DNA of 64,000 bases. Source: Chitinophaga varians (lineage in GTDB: Bacteria; Bacteroidota; Bacteroidia; Chitinophagales; Chitinophagaceae). Below are positions 53,301 through 60,424 of this stretch, in pieces (position 1 is the stretch's first letter; the number at the start of each line of letters is the position of its first letter). The stretch is taken from contig NZ_JABAIA010000001.1 in assembly GCF_012641275.1 (NCBI RefSeq), positions 558,001 to 622,000 on the forward strand. Direction: 5' to 3'. The notes beneath the pieces were generated by a model. The model searched no databases, was not told the DNA's origin, and saw only the letters and a list, made by a program, of their open reading frames with translations. Both the position numbers and the translations under genes were made by a program.

Positions 53301-53778
53301 CCACGTCTGTTACCGCGCCCTGGCTGCCGCCTTTTACTTTTACAGAAACGCCCACCAGCGGTGTGCCTTTCTCATCGGCCACTTTACCGGTAACCCTGCC
53401 TGCGCTTTGTTCTGATTTGGGGGAGATGACCACCAGGTTGTTGTCCATGATGCGGAAGGCCAGCGCGGAACTGTCCAGCATCCGCCGCATAATTTCCGCC
53501 AGAGGGGCGTCTTTTACCTGCAGGTCTATCTTGCCCAGCTGCCGGATGGCGGTATAGTTATAAAAAAAACGATAGTTGCTTTCCTGCTGGATCTTTGCGA
53601 AGATCTTGTCTGCGTCAGCCCTCACGAAAGTGAGCGTGAATTTTTCCTGCGAAAAGACGGTTGCTGAAGCGTGTAAACAGGACAATAACACCACAACAAA
53701 ACATAACTTCATAATGAGGAGTAGTTTGACTGTCTGGCTGAGCGCATAGGAAGCCCCTCCAAATCTGCTTTTTTTCAT
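50341..53778 (-). CDS. SusC/RagA-family TonB-dependent transporter with STN domain (locus 2)
   Basis: Outer-membrane channel of 1145 residues. Signal peptide about 18-44, STN domain about 46-118, carboxypeptidase-regulatory-like domain about 128-198, plug from about 205 (LNEVVVIGYGTQRKKDVTGAI) and barrel to the C-terminal VGVNAKF. The STN domain means it controls the ECF/FecR pair upstream. It is followed by susD (18 bp). The start codon region overlaps a plus-strand TAnnTTTG box, discussed separately. It resembles the locus-1 SusC in plan but differs clearly in sequence, so the two import different ligands. Confidence 0.96.
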   Translation of the reverse strand: MKKSRFGGASYALSQTVKLLLIMKLCFVVVLLSCLHASATVFSQEKFTLTFVRADADKIFAKIQQESNYRFFYNYTAIRQLGKIDLQVKDAPLAEIMRRMLDSSALAFRIMDNNLVVISPKSEQSAGRVTGKVADEKGTPLVGVSVKVKGGSQGAVTDVEGRFSLQADAGAILVISYMGFITQEIPVGASEQLMNIVLKESTSGLNEVVVIGYGTQRKKDVTGAISSVSSKDLRNVPVRNAAEALQGKVSGVTVSQSSGSPGSPPVVRIRGIGSISGSNTPLYIVDGLPQTDIGWLNPNDIEAMDILKDASTAAIYGSRGSNGVVIITTRKGSRNDTKMHVTLDTYTGWQSAWKRPHMLNAADFIKYKIQANTAGGAPLPTDIDTPEKVAQVLKFVNDNSGPNGTDWWKEIIQSNAPIQSYNVGVSGAGKNLVYASSAGYMKQQGLVKGSDYERITWRTNVAADIGPRVKLSTNFGLVYENRRNVDENNPFTGTIFSAMAADPITPVYRNNLKSVPDFYQRIMTGYEANNPYSQYAGILFTNKPNPVGQVERMQQSVWEGIAIKGGATLDVKILEPLTFRSNFGMDLSRGISKTFQPAYFLNSFDYATYNTVGNTSDWGNYFVWENTLNFDKTFGKHHITALAGISAELTKGLNYGASKQNIVNNNVDMRIINAATMNPGASGYTFSNALQSFFGRINYVYADRYILAANVRRDGSSNFGNGHRWGTFPSASAAWRFTEENFIKNANLKWLSSGKLRASYGTVGNQYVDVSGLYLSTYDNSSRYLFGSSSNPFLGAGRVTMANPNLQWETSQQTDLALDLTLWDGLLDVTVDYYNKKVKDMLVVVPIPSTMGYPSTNFWSNAGSMVNKGWEVSIGHSHQFGDFSYNVRLNVSTFRNEVLSMGGGEPIYTAAHLGETITKTEVGQPVGYYYGWLTDGIFQTQEEVNKSPQSASSRPGDLRFKDINGDGKLDAADRTMIGNPWPDFVYGLNINLNYKRFDLGMFWQGSQGNDVMNILRYDTESGTGWYNAPQGFLEKSWNGPGSTNKYFRINSNSALNSSVSNYFVEDGSYLRLKNIQLGYNFPEKWLERARIPQLRLYVGAQNLFTFTKYSGLDPEMGNANPRLIGIDQGYFPQARTFMVGVNAKF

Positions 53779-53785
53779 AGATTTG
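53778..53785 (+). promoter_or_regulatory. Plus-strand -7 box at the susC start codon (locus 2)
   Basis: TAGATTTG is an exact TAnnTTTG match on the strand opposite to susC, overlapping its ATG, exactly as in locus 1. No TTG at the -33 position, so weaker than the locus-1 site. Confidence 0.4.
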
Positions 53786-53789
53786 TTTT

Positions 53790-53895
53790 AGAAAGGTTTG
53801 TAAAGAAGGGTGTAAGTGAAGTTTCTCAGGCTGACTTACCCCTGTACATACACATAAGCCTTTTGGGGAAGAGCACACCTCTTCCCTTTCTTTTT
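53790..53895 (+). ncRNA. Candidate cis-antisense small RNA to the susC leader (locus 2)
   Basis: About 105 nt of plus strand between the -7 box at 53778-53785 and a hairpin with T-run ending at 53895. It would cover the susC 5' leader. The same arrangement as in locus 1 makes chance less likely, but no -33 element is seen. Transcription is inferred. Confidence 0.3.
53866..53895 (+). terminator. Plus-strand intrinsic terminator between fecR and susC (locus 2)
   Basis: An 8-bp perfect stem (53866-53873 with 53879-53886), a 5-nt loop, then a T-rich tract with one C (53887-53895). As in locus 1 the T-tract is on the plus strand although the flanking genes are on the minus strand. Confidence 0.6.
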
Positions 53896-54003
53896 CGGAC
53901 GAAGCTTATCTCATCCCTCATACATGTTTTCAGGTAATGCGTGCGTTTGACCGTGTGTTCATTACAGGTGATTTTTGAGTTGATAAAATGTTGCTATGAT
54001 GTG

Positions 54004-55026
54004 TTATCTGGACAGGTAAACCTGTTGCTGTACTATCCTATAGTGGAATCCTGTGGTCATCTGCAACAACCGCAGCGCCTTGTTGATATCTTCTTTTTCA
54101 AATACGCCGCTCAGTATTTCTTTCTGCAGCGTTTCGTCTTCAAAAACTATGTTGACATTGAACTGCCGTTCCATTTTGCGGGCCACCTCCGCGAAGGTTT
54201 CATTCATAAAGGCCAGTTTCTGATTGCACCAGGCTGTTTCCATCACCAGGCCGGGGTCTTTGCTGCTGGCCAGTTCCTGCACCCTGAAGTTGACATGTTG
54301 TATACTGTCCCGTTCCTCCCATAGCGTATGTTGATCGAGTGACAGCACCAGTTTTTCGCGGGGCAGCAGCACTACTTTTTTCTCGGGGCTGTTGCGCATC
54401 ATCACCTGTACTTTTCCGGAGATGACTGCCACCTCCGCCTTCTGATCATCGCCATAGGCCTTTATATTAAAAGAAGTGCCCAGTACCTGGATAGCGAGGT
54501 TATCAGAATGAACAATGAAAGGTTTGTTATCATCGCTGGCCACATCAAAAAACACTTCACCGGCAACTGCCACGTCCCTGCTTTTACCAGCAAAACGGGC
54601 ATCGTAGCTTATCTGGCTGCCGGCATTGATCCATACCTGTGTGCCGTCCGGCAGTAATGCTTTAATGGTGCTGCCCATCGGTGCGCTGATCTGTTGCAGT
54701 GCCAGCGCCGCGGGTGTTTTTTTGCGGGCCAGCCACCACATGCCTGCACTTACAGCCGCCAGCAGCACCGCCGCCGCAGCCCACCAGTAAGGACGCCTGG
54801 AAGACGTCACCCGTGACGGTGTTTGCAGGAACGCCTCCATCTTCTCCCAGCCTTCTGTCACCACAGCCGTATCCTGGACCGGCGCCGACATCGTGTCCAG
54901 CACGCTTTCCATGAAACGATAATCCGGGTTCTCCGCCAGCAATTGTTCCAGTTCTTCCAGCTCCTCCCTGCCGGCAGCCCTGCCGGCTTTCCGCGCCATC
55001 AGCTCCAGTATTCTTTCTGCTTTCAT
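54004..55026 (-). CDS. FecR-family anti-sigma factor (locus 2)
   Basis: A 340-residue single-pass anti-sigma factor. An N-terminal cytoplasmic segment (LELMARKAGRAAGREELEEL) precedes the membrane helix (YWWAAAAVLLAAVSAGMWWL, about 79-98), the FecR domain (ISAPMGSTIKALLPDGTQVW) and the C-terminal region (VNIVFEDETLQKEILSGVF) that meets the SusC STN domain. It should regulate the ECF sigma factor encoded 794 bp upstream, with a peptide gene and a repeat in between. The gap to susC is 225 bp with a plus-strand terminator. Confidence 0.93.
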   Translation of the reverse strand: MKAERILELMARKAGRAAGREELEELEQLLAENPDYRFMESVLDTMSAPVQDTAVVTEGWEKMEAFLQTPSRVTSSRRPYWWAAAAVLLAAVSAGMWWLARKKTPAALALQQISAPMGSTIKALLPDGTQVWINAGSQISYDARFAGKSRDVAVAGEVFFDVASDDNKPFIVHSDNLAIQVLGTSFNIKAYGDDQKAEVAVISGKVQVMMRNSPEKKVVLLPREKLVLSLDQHTLWEERDSIQHVNFRVQELASSKDPGLVMETAWCNQKLAFMNETFAEVARKMERQFNVNIVFEDETLQKEILSGVFEKEDINKALRLLQMTTGFHYRIVQQQVYLSR

Positions 55027-55476
55027 TGAATGGTTAGATAGTGTACCTGCGAAAAGGACACAGAGAAAAAGCGGATTCCCTAAAAGGATTAAAAAAAAAA
55101 TTTAAAATGAGATTAGTGGGGAGAGCGAGAATAATGGGTAACATCATACTCTATTTTTACTCTGTAAAACTTATGTCGGCTCATGTAAAAGGTAAAATCA
55201 TTAACGCCTATACGGAGTTTTAGAATATTGAAAATCATAGTTATTGTAGTCTTGTACCATCGCCTGTAAAGATGAATTTGACCTCGAAAATCCCAAAGGG
55301 GACTTGAATACATCTTAGCCCAGGGCGTGAGCCCTGGGAATTCGGGAGAAGCAGCGAAAAATCCACCCCAAGCCGGAACATTGGAACGTTGCAACAGGGA
55401 AATAGGGTACGCAGAAACAGAGAAACATAAAACCACGAAAATATAGAAGCGTATATCTACGAAAAACCTTCAACAT
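55027..55476. other. Gene-free region with a REP-like palindrome
   Basis: No supportable gene. The notable element is a perfect 8-bp palindromic stem with a GTGA tetraloop (55319-55338), flanked by a smaller AT-CCC-type hairpin near 55290 and by G+C-rich remnants. The overall sequence looks like a degraded REP-type repeat element of Bacteroidota. It separates the fecR gene from the peptide gene. Confidence 0.5.
55319..55338. repeat. REP-like palindrome
   Basis: CCCAGGGC (55319-55326), GTGA loop, GCCCTGGG (55331-55338). Similar CCCAGGGC-type stem-loops, with the upstream CCCAAAGGGG near 55290-55299, occur as multi-copy elements in Bacteroidota genomes; the link to a REP-associated transposase is by memory of the family, not by search. 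Confidence 0.5.
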
Positions 55477-55501
55477 AAAAAAGACCGGCCCAAAAGGCCG
55501 G
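55477..55501 (-). terminator. Intrinsic terminator after the lanthipeptide-like gene
   Basis: On the minus strand, a 6-bp G+C stem (55485-55490 with 55496-55501), a 5-nt loop and a T-rich tract (55477-55482). It lies 32 bp after the peptide's stop and would stop transcription from the sigma gene before fecR. Confidence 0.7.
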
Positions 55502-55532
55502 CCCATAGTTGTTCGTTATTGTTTTTTTCGGT

Positions 55533-55670
55533 TTATACGAGACCGGTGGTAGTACACCAGAATGTATTAGGAGGAATAGTTGCTTTCTCGGCTTTTTGCT
55601 GGCCGGGTTCATTCAGTTTTGCAATTCTGAGTTTGGAAACGTCGAGTTTCTTTTTGGTTTTCTTTTTCAT
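55533..55670 (-). CDS. Class I lanthipeptide-like precursor peptide (45 residues)
   Basis: ATG at 55670, 45 codons, TAA at 55533-55535. The basic start (MKKKTKKK) and the leader LDVSKLRIAKLNEPG fit the class I lanthipeptide leader pattern of Bacteroidota (L-x-x-x-K-x-x-I-A-x-L-N). The C-terminal core after about residue 30 (TIPPNTFWCTTTGLV) holds five Thr and one Cys, enough for one lanthionine ring plus dehydrated residues. No LanB/LanC, transporter or protease is in the window, so processing enzymes would have to act in trans. It lies 150 bp downstream of the sigma gene and ends in its own terminator. Assignment rests on leader similarity; it was not confirmed by a search. Confidence 0.65.
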   Translation of the reverse strand: MKKKTKKKLDVSKLRIAKLNEPGQQKAEKATIPPNTFWCTTTGLV

Positions 55671-55820
55671 AACAAACGGTTTAACGCGAAAAACATGGCG
55701 CTTACTCTTTTCTGAAGGTTTTCAGCTTTCCCTTGTCCTGTCAGACAATGCAGGTTTTTAGTGTGGCAGCAAAATCGAATAAGCAACAATTTACAAAACG
55801 TGCGTGAGAAAATACCGCAG

Positions 55821-56372
55821 TCAGACCGTCGTGTGTTGCAGAAAGGGTTGAAGCGAAGCCGACAGTTTTTTCATCGCGATCATCAACTGTGCGTCTACTG
55901 TTTTGGGCGAAATGTTCAGGATACCGGCTACTTCTTTATATGACAGCCCGTCTTCCTTTATCAGTTTAAAGATCATCCTGCATTTGGGAGGCAGCTGCCG
56001 GATGGCCGCTGCAATAGCGTCCTGCAGTTCGTGGGTCAGCAGCAGTTGCTCGGCGCCGGCGCAGAAGCGGACTTGCGGCACCTGTACATTGTCCAGGTCC
56101 GCCTCCTCGAAGGTCGTGGCAGCCCTCAACTGGTTGAGTGCCGTATGTTTCACCGCCACATAAAGATATACCTTGATGTTGTCTATCTCCTGCAGGGAAT
56201 GACGCCGCTGCCATAGCTTTACAAATACGTCGTTCACAGCTTCCTCTGCCTGCTGATGTTGCTTCAGGAATGCCAGGGCAAACTGATAAAGCGGGAACAT
56301 CTGCTGCTGGTAAAAAGCCTTAAAAGCCAGTTGGTCGTCGTGAAATTGTATGCGGTAAAGCAGCTCCTTCAT
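55821..56372 (-). CDS. ECF RNA polymerase sigma factor (locus 2)
   Basis: Sigma-70 family, ECF type, 183 residues. Region 2 at about 15-80 (AFKAFYQQQMFPLYQFALAF, EEAVNDVFVKLWQRRHSLQE, YVAVKHTALNQLR) and region 4 at about 125-175 (LPPKCRMIFKLIKEDGLSYK, EVAGILNISPKTVDAQLMI). It should transcribe the susC operon of locus 2. FecR does not follow directly; an intervening lanthipeptide-like gene, a terminator and a repeat make up 794 bp. No exact TAnnTTTG box was found upstream. Confidence 0.94.
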   Translation of the reverse strand: MKELLYRIQFHDDQLAFKAFYQQQMFPLYQFALAFLKQHQQAEEAVNDVFVKLWQRRHSLQEIDNIKVYLYVAVKHTALNQLRAATTFEEADLDNVQVPQVRFCAGAEQLLLTHELQDAIAAAIRQLPPKCRMIFKLIKEDGLSYKEVAGILNISPKTVDAQLMIAMKKLSASLQPFLQHTTV

Positions 56373-56552
56373 ATTTCATCGTGCGTAAGCACAATATAAA
56401 AATAATTTAATAAACTAGGGTAGTTTTAAAATTATTTTTTTAAATAAAAATGGATGAGCGGTTGGAGAGAATGGGCTAAAACGAATTATCGGTACACAGG
56501 TGCATCTGCGGCGACGGCAGATGTCTTTTATCAAGACAACAACAGCGGTAAC
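56373..56552. other. AT-rich intergenic region upstream of the sigma gene
   Basis: Very AT-rich 180 bp between the sigma gene and the convergent-in-order MBL gene, both minus strand. A short hairpin GTGC-GTAA-GCAC (56381-56392) lies just before the sigma ATG. Nothing else is evident; the region presumably contains the sigma gene promoter. Confidence 0.4.
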
Positions 56553-57434
56553 CTACCGGTTGACCGGCTGGCCGCTCAGTATATCCCTGACCGTTTGCCC
56601 CGGCAATACCCGGAAAACGGGAATATTCAACGCATACCGCTCACACAGCTGCCGGATACTTTGATCTATCTGCTCCGCTGCATACCGCGATGAAAAATGC
56701 CCCAGCACCAGCTGTTGCACATTGGTGGCGCTCACCATCTCTATCACCTCTTCAAGGCGGCTGTGCAGGTTCTTATAGGAAGGATGTTCAATCACTTCGT
56801 CGCCTCCCAGGAAAGTGGCCTCATGGATCAGTATCTCCGCATCCTGCCAGGTATCCGGACTGGCTACCGGCGTATCGCCGGAATAACTGAGGATGTTACG
56901 GCGTACCTCAATGGTCGTTTTCTCTTTTCCCTGCTCCCTGCCTATTCTTCGTATATCCTCCTGCGTTAGCGCCGCCAGTTCGGGGCGCAACTTGCGCCTC
57001 GTCTGCATGATTTTATAACCCAGGCTGCGTACCACGCCCGGAGCGGCGCGCACATGCTCATTGCGCAACGGCAACACCAGTACATCGTCTTTGATACGGA
57101 TTTCATCGCCCGGTGCTACCGGCATCCATACCGTTCCTGACACATGCGGGTCAAATCTCTTGGAAAACGCCTCCAGCGCAGGGTAGGAACCACCATCTCT
57201 CGGGTAACAGATAACCGGAAAACCATCCCGCGCATTCAGTTGATTGAGCTGTAATAATCCGGTCAGATGGTCCCTGTCGGCATGTGAAATAAACACATGA
57301 CTGATTTTTCTGCTTTTCTGCAACAAAGTGGCACTTACGCCGTCGCCCGCGTCCAGCAAGATGCCCAGCTCTTCTACAAAATACCAAGTGGAAAACAGGG
57401 CCGTGGAATAGCCGGTGATCGTTAACGCTTTCAT
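56553..57434 (-). CDS. MBL-fold metallohydrolase, RNase Z-like
   Basis: A 293-residue metallo-beta-lactamase-fold protein similar to the RNase Z/phosphodiesterase branch. The metal motif is SHADRDHLTGL: H51-A-D53-R-D55-H56, i.e. the second His of HxHxDH is replaced by Asp. Other ligands appear present: SGDTPVASPDTW, ILIHEATF and VLGHFSSRY. It may be a tRNA 3'-processing-like enzyme or a phosphodiesterase on another substrate; the replacement makes the RNase Z role doubtful. It is divergent from the metal P-type ATPase gene, with 213 bp between. Confidence 0.85.
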   Translation of the reverse strand: MKALTITGYSTALFSTWYFVEELGILLDAGDGVSATLLQKSRKISHVFISHADRDHLTGLLQLNQLNARDGFPVICYPRDGGSYPALEAFSKRFDPHVSGTVWMPVAPGDEIRIKDDVLVLPLRNEHVRAAPGVVRSLGYKIMQTRRKLRPELAALTQEDIRRIGREQGKEKTTIEVRRNILSYSGDTPVASPDTWQDAEILIHEATFLGGDEVIEHPSYKNLHSRLEEVIEMVSATNVQQLVLGHFSSRYAAEQIDQSIRQLCERYALNIPVFRVLPGQTVRDILSGQPVNR

Positions 57435-57514
57435 AGTCCAAAGCTACGGATATTAACGGCCGCTTTTTGCAACGACGGTGTAAAAATAGAATGGGCGGGC
57501 ATTGCAGGAATAGT

Positions 57515-57522
57515 TAATTTTG
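57515..57522 (+). promoter_or_regulatory. Promoter -7 box of the metal ATPase gene
   Basis: TAATTTTG, exact TAnnTTTG match, 126 bp before the ATG at 57648. It leaves a long leader that contains a 20-codon frame (57527-57589). Confidence 0.5.
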
Positions 57523-57526
57523 TGTC

Positions 57527-57589
57527 ATGCGGATAAGAGCTACTGTCATACCGCATACCCTGATAATTTCCAATAACAAGCATCATTGA
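57527..57589 (+). CDS. Possible leader peptide upstream of the metal ATPase
   Basis: ATG at 57527, 20 codons ending SNNKHH, stop TGA at 57587-57589. It lies just after the promoter box and before the His-rich ATPase gene. Its role as a metal-sensing leader is only a thought; short frames of this length often occur by chance. Confidence 0.2.
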   Translation: MRIRATVIPHTLIISNNKHH

Positions 57590-57647
57590 CAATGCCTGTG
57601 CGCTCATGACGTGCTGCAGCATTTTTGTGCCCATAAAAAGCGTTATC

Positions 57648-59738
57648 ATGAAAGAAAATATGACCGCAACGCCTCCTGCACCCAAACCGGCCCATGCCTG
57701 CGATGGCAGCCATCAACACAAGCCCGGAGAAAAACATGACCATGGCGACCATGATCACGGTCACGCCCATACGATGATGATATTCGGCAAAAACACCGAA
57801 CTGTATTTCAGCCTGCTATGCGGCGCCACACTGGCCATCGCCTGGATACTGGGGCGTACGCTCGTCGCGGCAGGAACAATGCCGGAAGGCGGACTGCTGC
57901 CCATCCTGATAGCCTCCTATATTTTCGGTGGATTTTACACTGCCAAAGAAGCTATCGAAACCATCTCCAAAGGCGGCTTTGAAATAGATTTCCTGATGCT
58001 GGTGGCGGCCGCCGGCGCAGCTATTTTAGGGAAATGGGAAGAAGGCGCCCTGCTGTTGTTCCTCTTCAGCCTCGGTCACTCGCTCGAACATTATGCCATG
58101 GAGAAAGCCCGCAAATCCATTACGGCACTGGCCGACCTGGCACCTAAAACAGCACTGCTCAAAACCAACGGCGGCACCAGAGAAGTGGAAACATCCGAGC
58201 TCAAAGCCGGCGATGTTATAGTGGTAAGGCCCAACACCAAAATATCGGCAGACGGTATCGTGGTGGCAGGCACCAGCAGTGTAGACCAGGCGCCCATCAC
58301 CGGCGAAAGCGTACCGGTGGACAAAATGCCGGTCGATGATCCTGCCAGCGCACTGCAACAGGTAAAAGATTTAAATGCCCGCTATAAAGTATTCTCCGGT
58401 TCCATCAACGGCAACGGCTCCCTCGAAATCATGGTGAGCCAGCCGGCCAGCGACTCCACTATTTCCCGGCTGGTGAAAATGGTTAATGAAGCACAGTCAC
58501 AGAAGTCACCGACGCAACAGTTCACCGACCGCTTCCAGCGCATCTTCGTGCCGGCAGTGCTGATACTGGTGCTGCTGTTATGTTTCGCCTTTCTGGTGCT
58601 TGATGAACCTTTCAGCGCCAGTTTCTACCGCGCTATGTCCGTACTGGTGGCGGCCAGTCCTTGTGCCCTGGCTATCTCCACGCCCAGCGCAGTGCTCAGC
58701 GGCGTGGCCAGAGCCGCCCGTATGGGCGTGCTCATCAAAGGCGGCCGTCCGCTGGAAGACCTGGGCAACCTCACCGCGGTAGCTTTCGATAAAACCGGCA
58801 CCCTCACAGAAGGGAAACCACGGCTGACCAACGTCATTCCCATGAACGGCAACAGTGAAACCGATCTGCTGCAGGCCGCCGTGGCCGTGGAAGCCCTCAG
58901 CGACCACCCGCTGGCCAAAGCCATCGTTCGTGACGGTAAAGCCAAACTTGGCAATACGGCCTTCCCGGAAGCGCAGCAGCTGGAAGCCGTCCTCGGCAAA
59001 GGCATCAAAGCCGCCTGGCAGGGCGCACCGGTATACATCGGCAATCTCGCCCTCTTCGAATCACTCGATGAACATCGTCCGGCAGCAGAACTGACCACAC
59101 AGGTACAGGAACTGGAACGTGGCGGCCACACCACTATGGTGGTACGAAAAGGGACTGTTTACGCCGGTATCATCTCGGTAATGGACACACCCCGCCCCGA
59201 AGCGGCAGAAGTGCTTAAAACGCTTAAAAGTTCAGGAATACGGCGCATGATCATGCTCACCGGCGACAACCAGCAGGTGGCAGATGCAGTGGCCCGGCAA
59301 ATCGGTCTCACCGATGCCTGGGGCAACCTGCTGCCGGAACAAAAAGTGGAAGCCATCCAAAAACTTGCCTACGATGAACATAAAGTCGCCATGGTAGGCG
59401 ACGGCGTCAACGACGCCCCTGCCATGGCCAACAGCACGGTGGGCATCGCTATGGGCGCAGCCGGCTCGGACGTAGCCCTGGAAACGGCAGACATCGCGCT
59501 CATGGGCGACAAACTCACGCTCCTGCCCTTCGCCATCGGCCTGAGCAGAACAGCCAGCAAAATCATCAAACAAAACCTCTGGATGAGCCTCGGCATGGTA
59601 GCCATCCTCATCCCGCTCACCATCACCGGCATCGCCTCCATTGGCCCGGCGGTAATGGCCCACGAAGGCTCTACGCTGGTAGTGGTGTTCAACGGACTAC
59701 GGCTCCTCGCTTACAATAAAAAAATCCCGGGAAAATAA
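57648..59738 (+). CDS. P1B-type heavy-metal-translocating ATPase (P1B-4-like)
   Basis: A 696-residue metal pump in the inner membrane. A His-rich N-terminus (GSHQHKPGEKHDHGDHDHGH) replaces the usual CxxC metal-binding domain. The actuator ITGES, the phosphorylation site DKTGTLTEGKP and the hinge GDGVNDAPAM are all present. Transmembrane signatures are SPCALAIS in helix 6 and HEGSTLVVVFNGLRLL in the last helix, i.e. SPC plus HEGxT, the P1B-4 pattern (Co, Zn or Fe). It should export a transition metal. ATG at 57648 is preferred; the frame also has an ATG at 57606 that would add MTCCSIF with two Cys. Its stop codon lies in the loop of the following terminator. Confidence 0.93.
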   Translation: MKENMTATPPAPKPAHACDGSHQHKPGEKHDHGDHDHGHAHTMMIFGKNTELYFSLLCGATLAIAWILGRTLVAAGTMPEGGLLPILIASYIFGGFYTAKEAIETISKGGFEIDFLMLVAAAGAAILGKWEEGALLLFLFSLGHSLEHYAMEKARKSITALADLAPKTALLKTNGGTREVETSELKAGDVIVVRPNTKISADGIVVAGTSSVDQAPITGESVPVDKMPVDDPASALQQVKDLNARYKVFSGSINGNGSLEIMVSQPASDSTISRLVKMVNEAQSQKSPTQQFTDRFQRIFVPAVLILVLLLCFAFLVLDEPFSASFYRAMSVLVAASPCALAISTPSAVLSGVARAARMGVLIKGGRPLEDLGNLTAVAFDKTGTLTEGKPRLTNVIPMNGNSETDLLQAAVAVEALSDHPLAKAIVRDGKAKLGNTAFPEAQQLEAVLGKGIKAAWQGAPVYIGNLALFESLDEHRPAAELTTQVQELERGGHTTMVVRKGTVYAGIISVMDTPRPEAAEVLKTLKSSGIRRMIMLTGDNQQVADAVARQIGLTDAWGNLLPEQKVEAIQKLAYDEHKVAMVGDGVNDAPAMANSTVGIAMGAAGSDVALETADIALMGDKLTLLPFAIGLSRTASKIIKQNLWMSLGMVAILIPLTITGIASIGPAVMAHEGSTLVVVFNGLRLLAYNKKIPGK

Positions 59739-59752
59739 CCCGGGATTTTTTT
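59718..59752. terminator. Bidirectional terminator containing the ATPase stop codon
   Basis: A perfect 14-bp stem (59718-59731 with 59739-59752) with AT-rich outer pairs and a 7-nt loop. The left arm encodes the last five codons of the ATPase (KKIPG) and the TAA stop lies in the loop (59736-59738). A- and T-tracts make it a terminator for both convergent genes. Confidence 0.9.
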
Positions 59753-59763
59753 CCATTATCGTA

Positions 59764-60282
59764 TCAGGCGTAATGCTTACGCAAAAACGTAGCTATCGCC
59801 GTCAAATGATGATTGTCATGCTCGGCAATAAAGTACAACATGTCAGCCAGCGATAACACCTGTCCCAACCGCGGATGCATCGCCTTCCTCTCCAGATCTG
59901 CCGGCGAAAAATGCTCCACCTGCTTAAGAAAATTATCCCGCACCTGCCGGAAATGATACACCAGCTCGCTGATCGGATATTGATTGTGATGGGCCGCCAC
60001 AGTGGCTTTATTGTCAGGGTCTGCCGGCGTCAGCTCCCGCCCCGCCCGCAGGTCTTCCAGCCGCTTGTCATGCAGCAGCTCAATATCTGAAAGATGACCG
60101 ATATGCTCCTTCACGGACCACTTGTCATGTTCCCGGACCTCCATGATATCTTCCGGTACCAATACTGTCATCTCATCCAGCCGCGGCGCAGTAGCACGCA
60201 ACCGCTCCACGAAAAAAGGTATGTAATCCACCGTATGCCCAAACTGAAAGCGGCGATCAGACCATTTCAATAATTCCGTCAT
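59764..60282 (-). CDS. DinB-family protein
   Basis: A 172-residue four-helix protein of the DinB superfamily. Metal-binding His residues are in KWSVKEHIGHLSDIELLH (first) and FIAEHDNHHLTAI (last). The ATG at 60282 begins MTELLKWSDRRFQFG; the frame extends to 60342. The family includes thiol-dependent transferases. It is divergent from a second, exported DinB-family gene, 143 bp away. Confidence 0.88.
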   Translation of the reverse strand: MTELLKWSDRRFQFGHTVDYIPFFVERLRATAPRLDEMTVLVPEDIMEVREHDKWSVKEHIGHLSDIELLHDKRLEDLRAGRELTPADPDNKATVAAHHNQYPISELVYHFRQVRDNFLKQVEHFSPADLERKAMHPRLGQVLSLADMLYFIAEHDNHHLTAIATFLRKHYA

Positions 60283-60424
60283 AATAAAAAACCTCCTGTA
60301 AGTGTAACGCCCCGCAAACGGAATTGTTGCCCGCCTTTCCACTCATATATTTCCCTTGGGACGAACAACAGGAAACACTATCTTCATGCCTATTATTCAT
60401 CCCCCAAACAACTTCAACAGCGTT

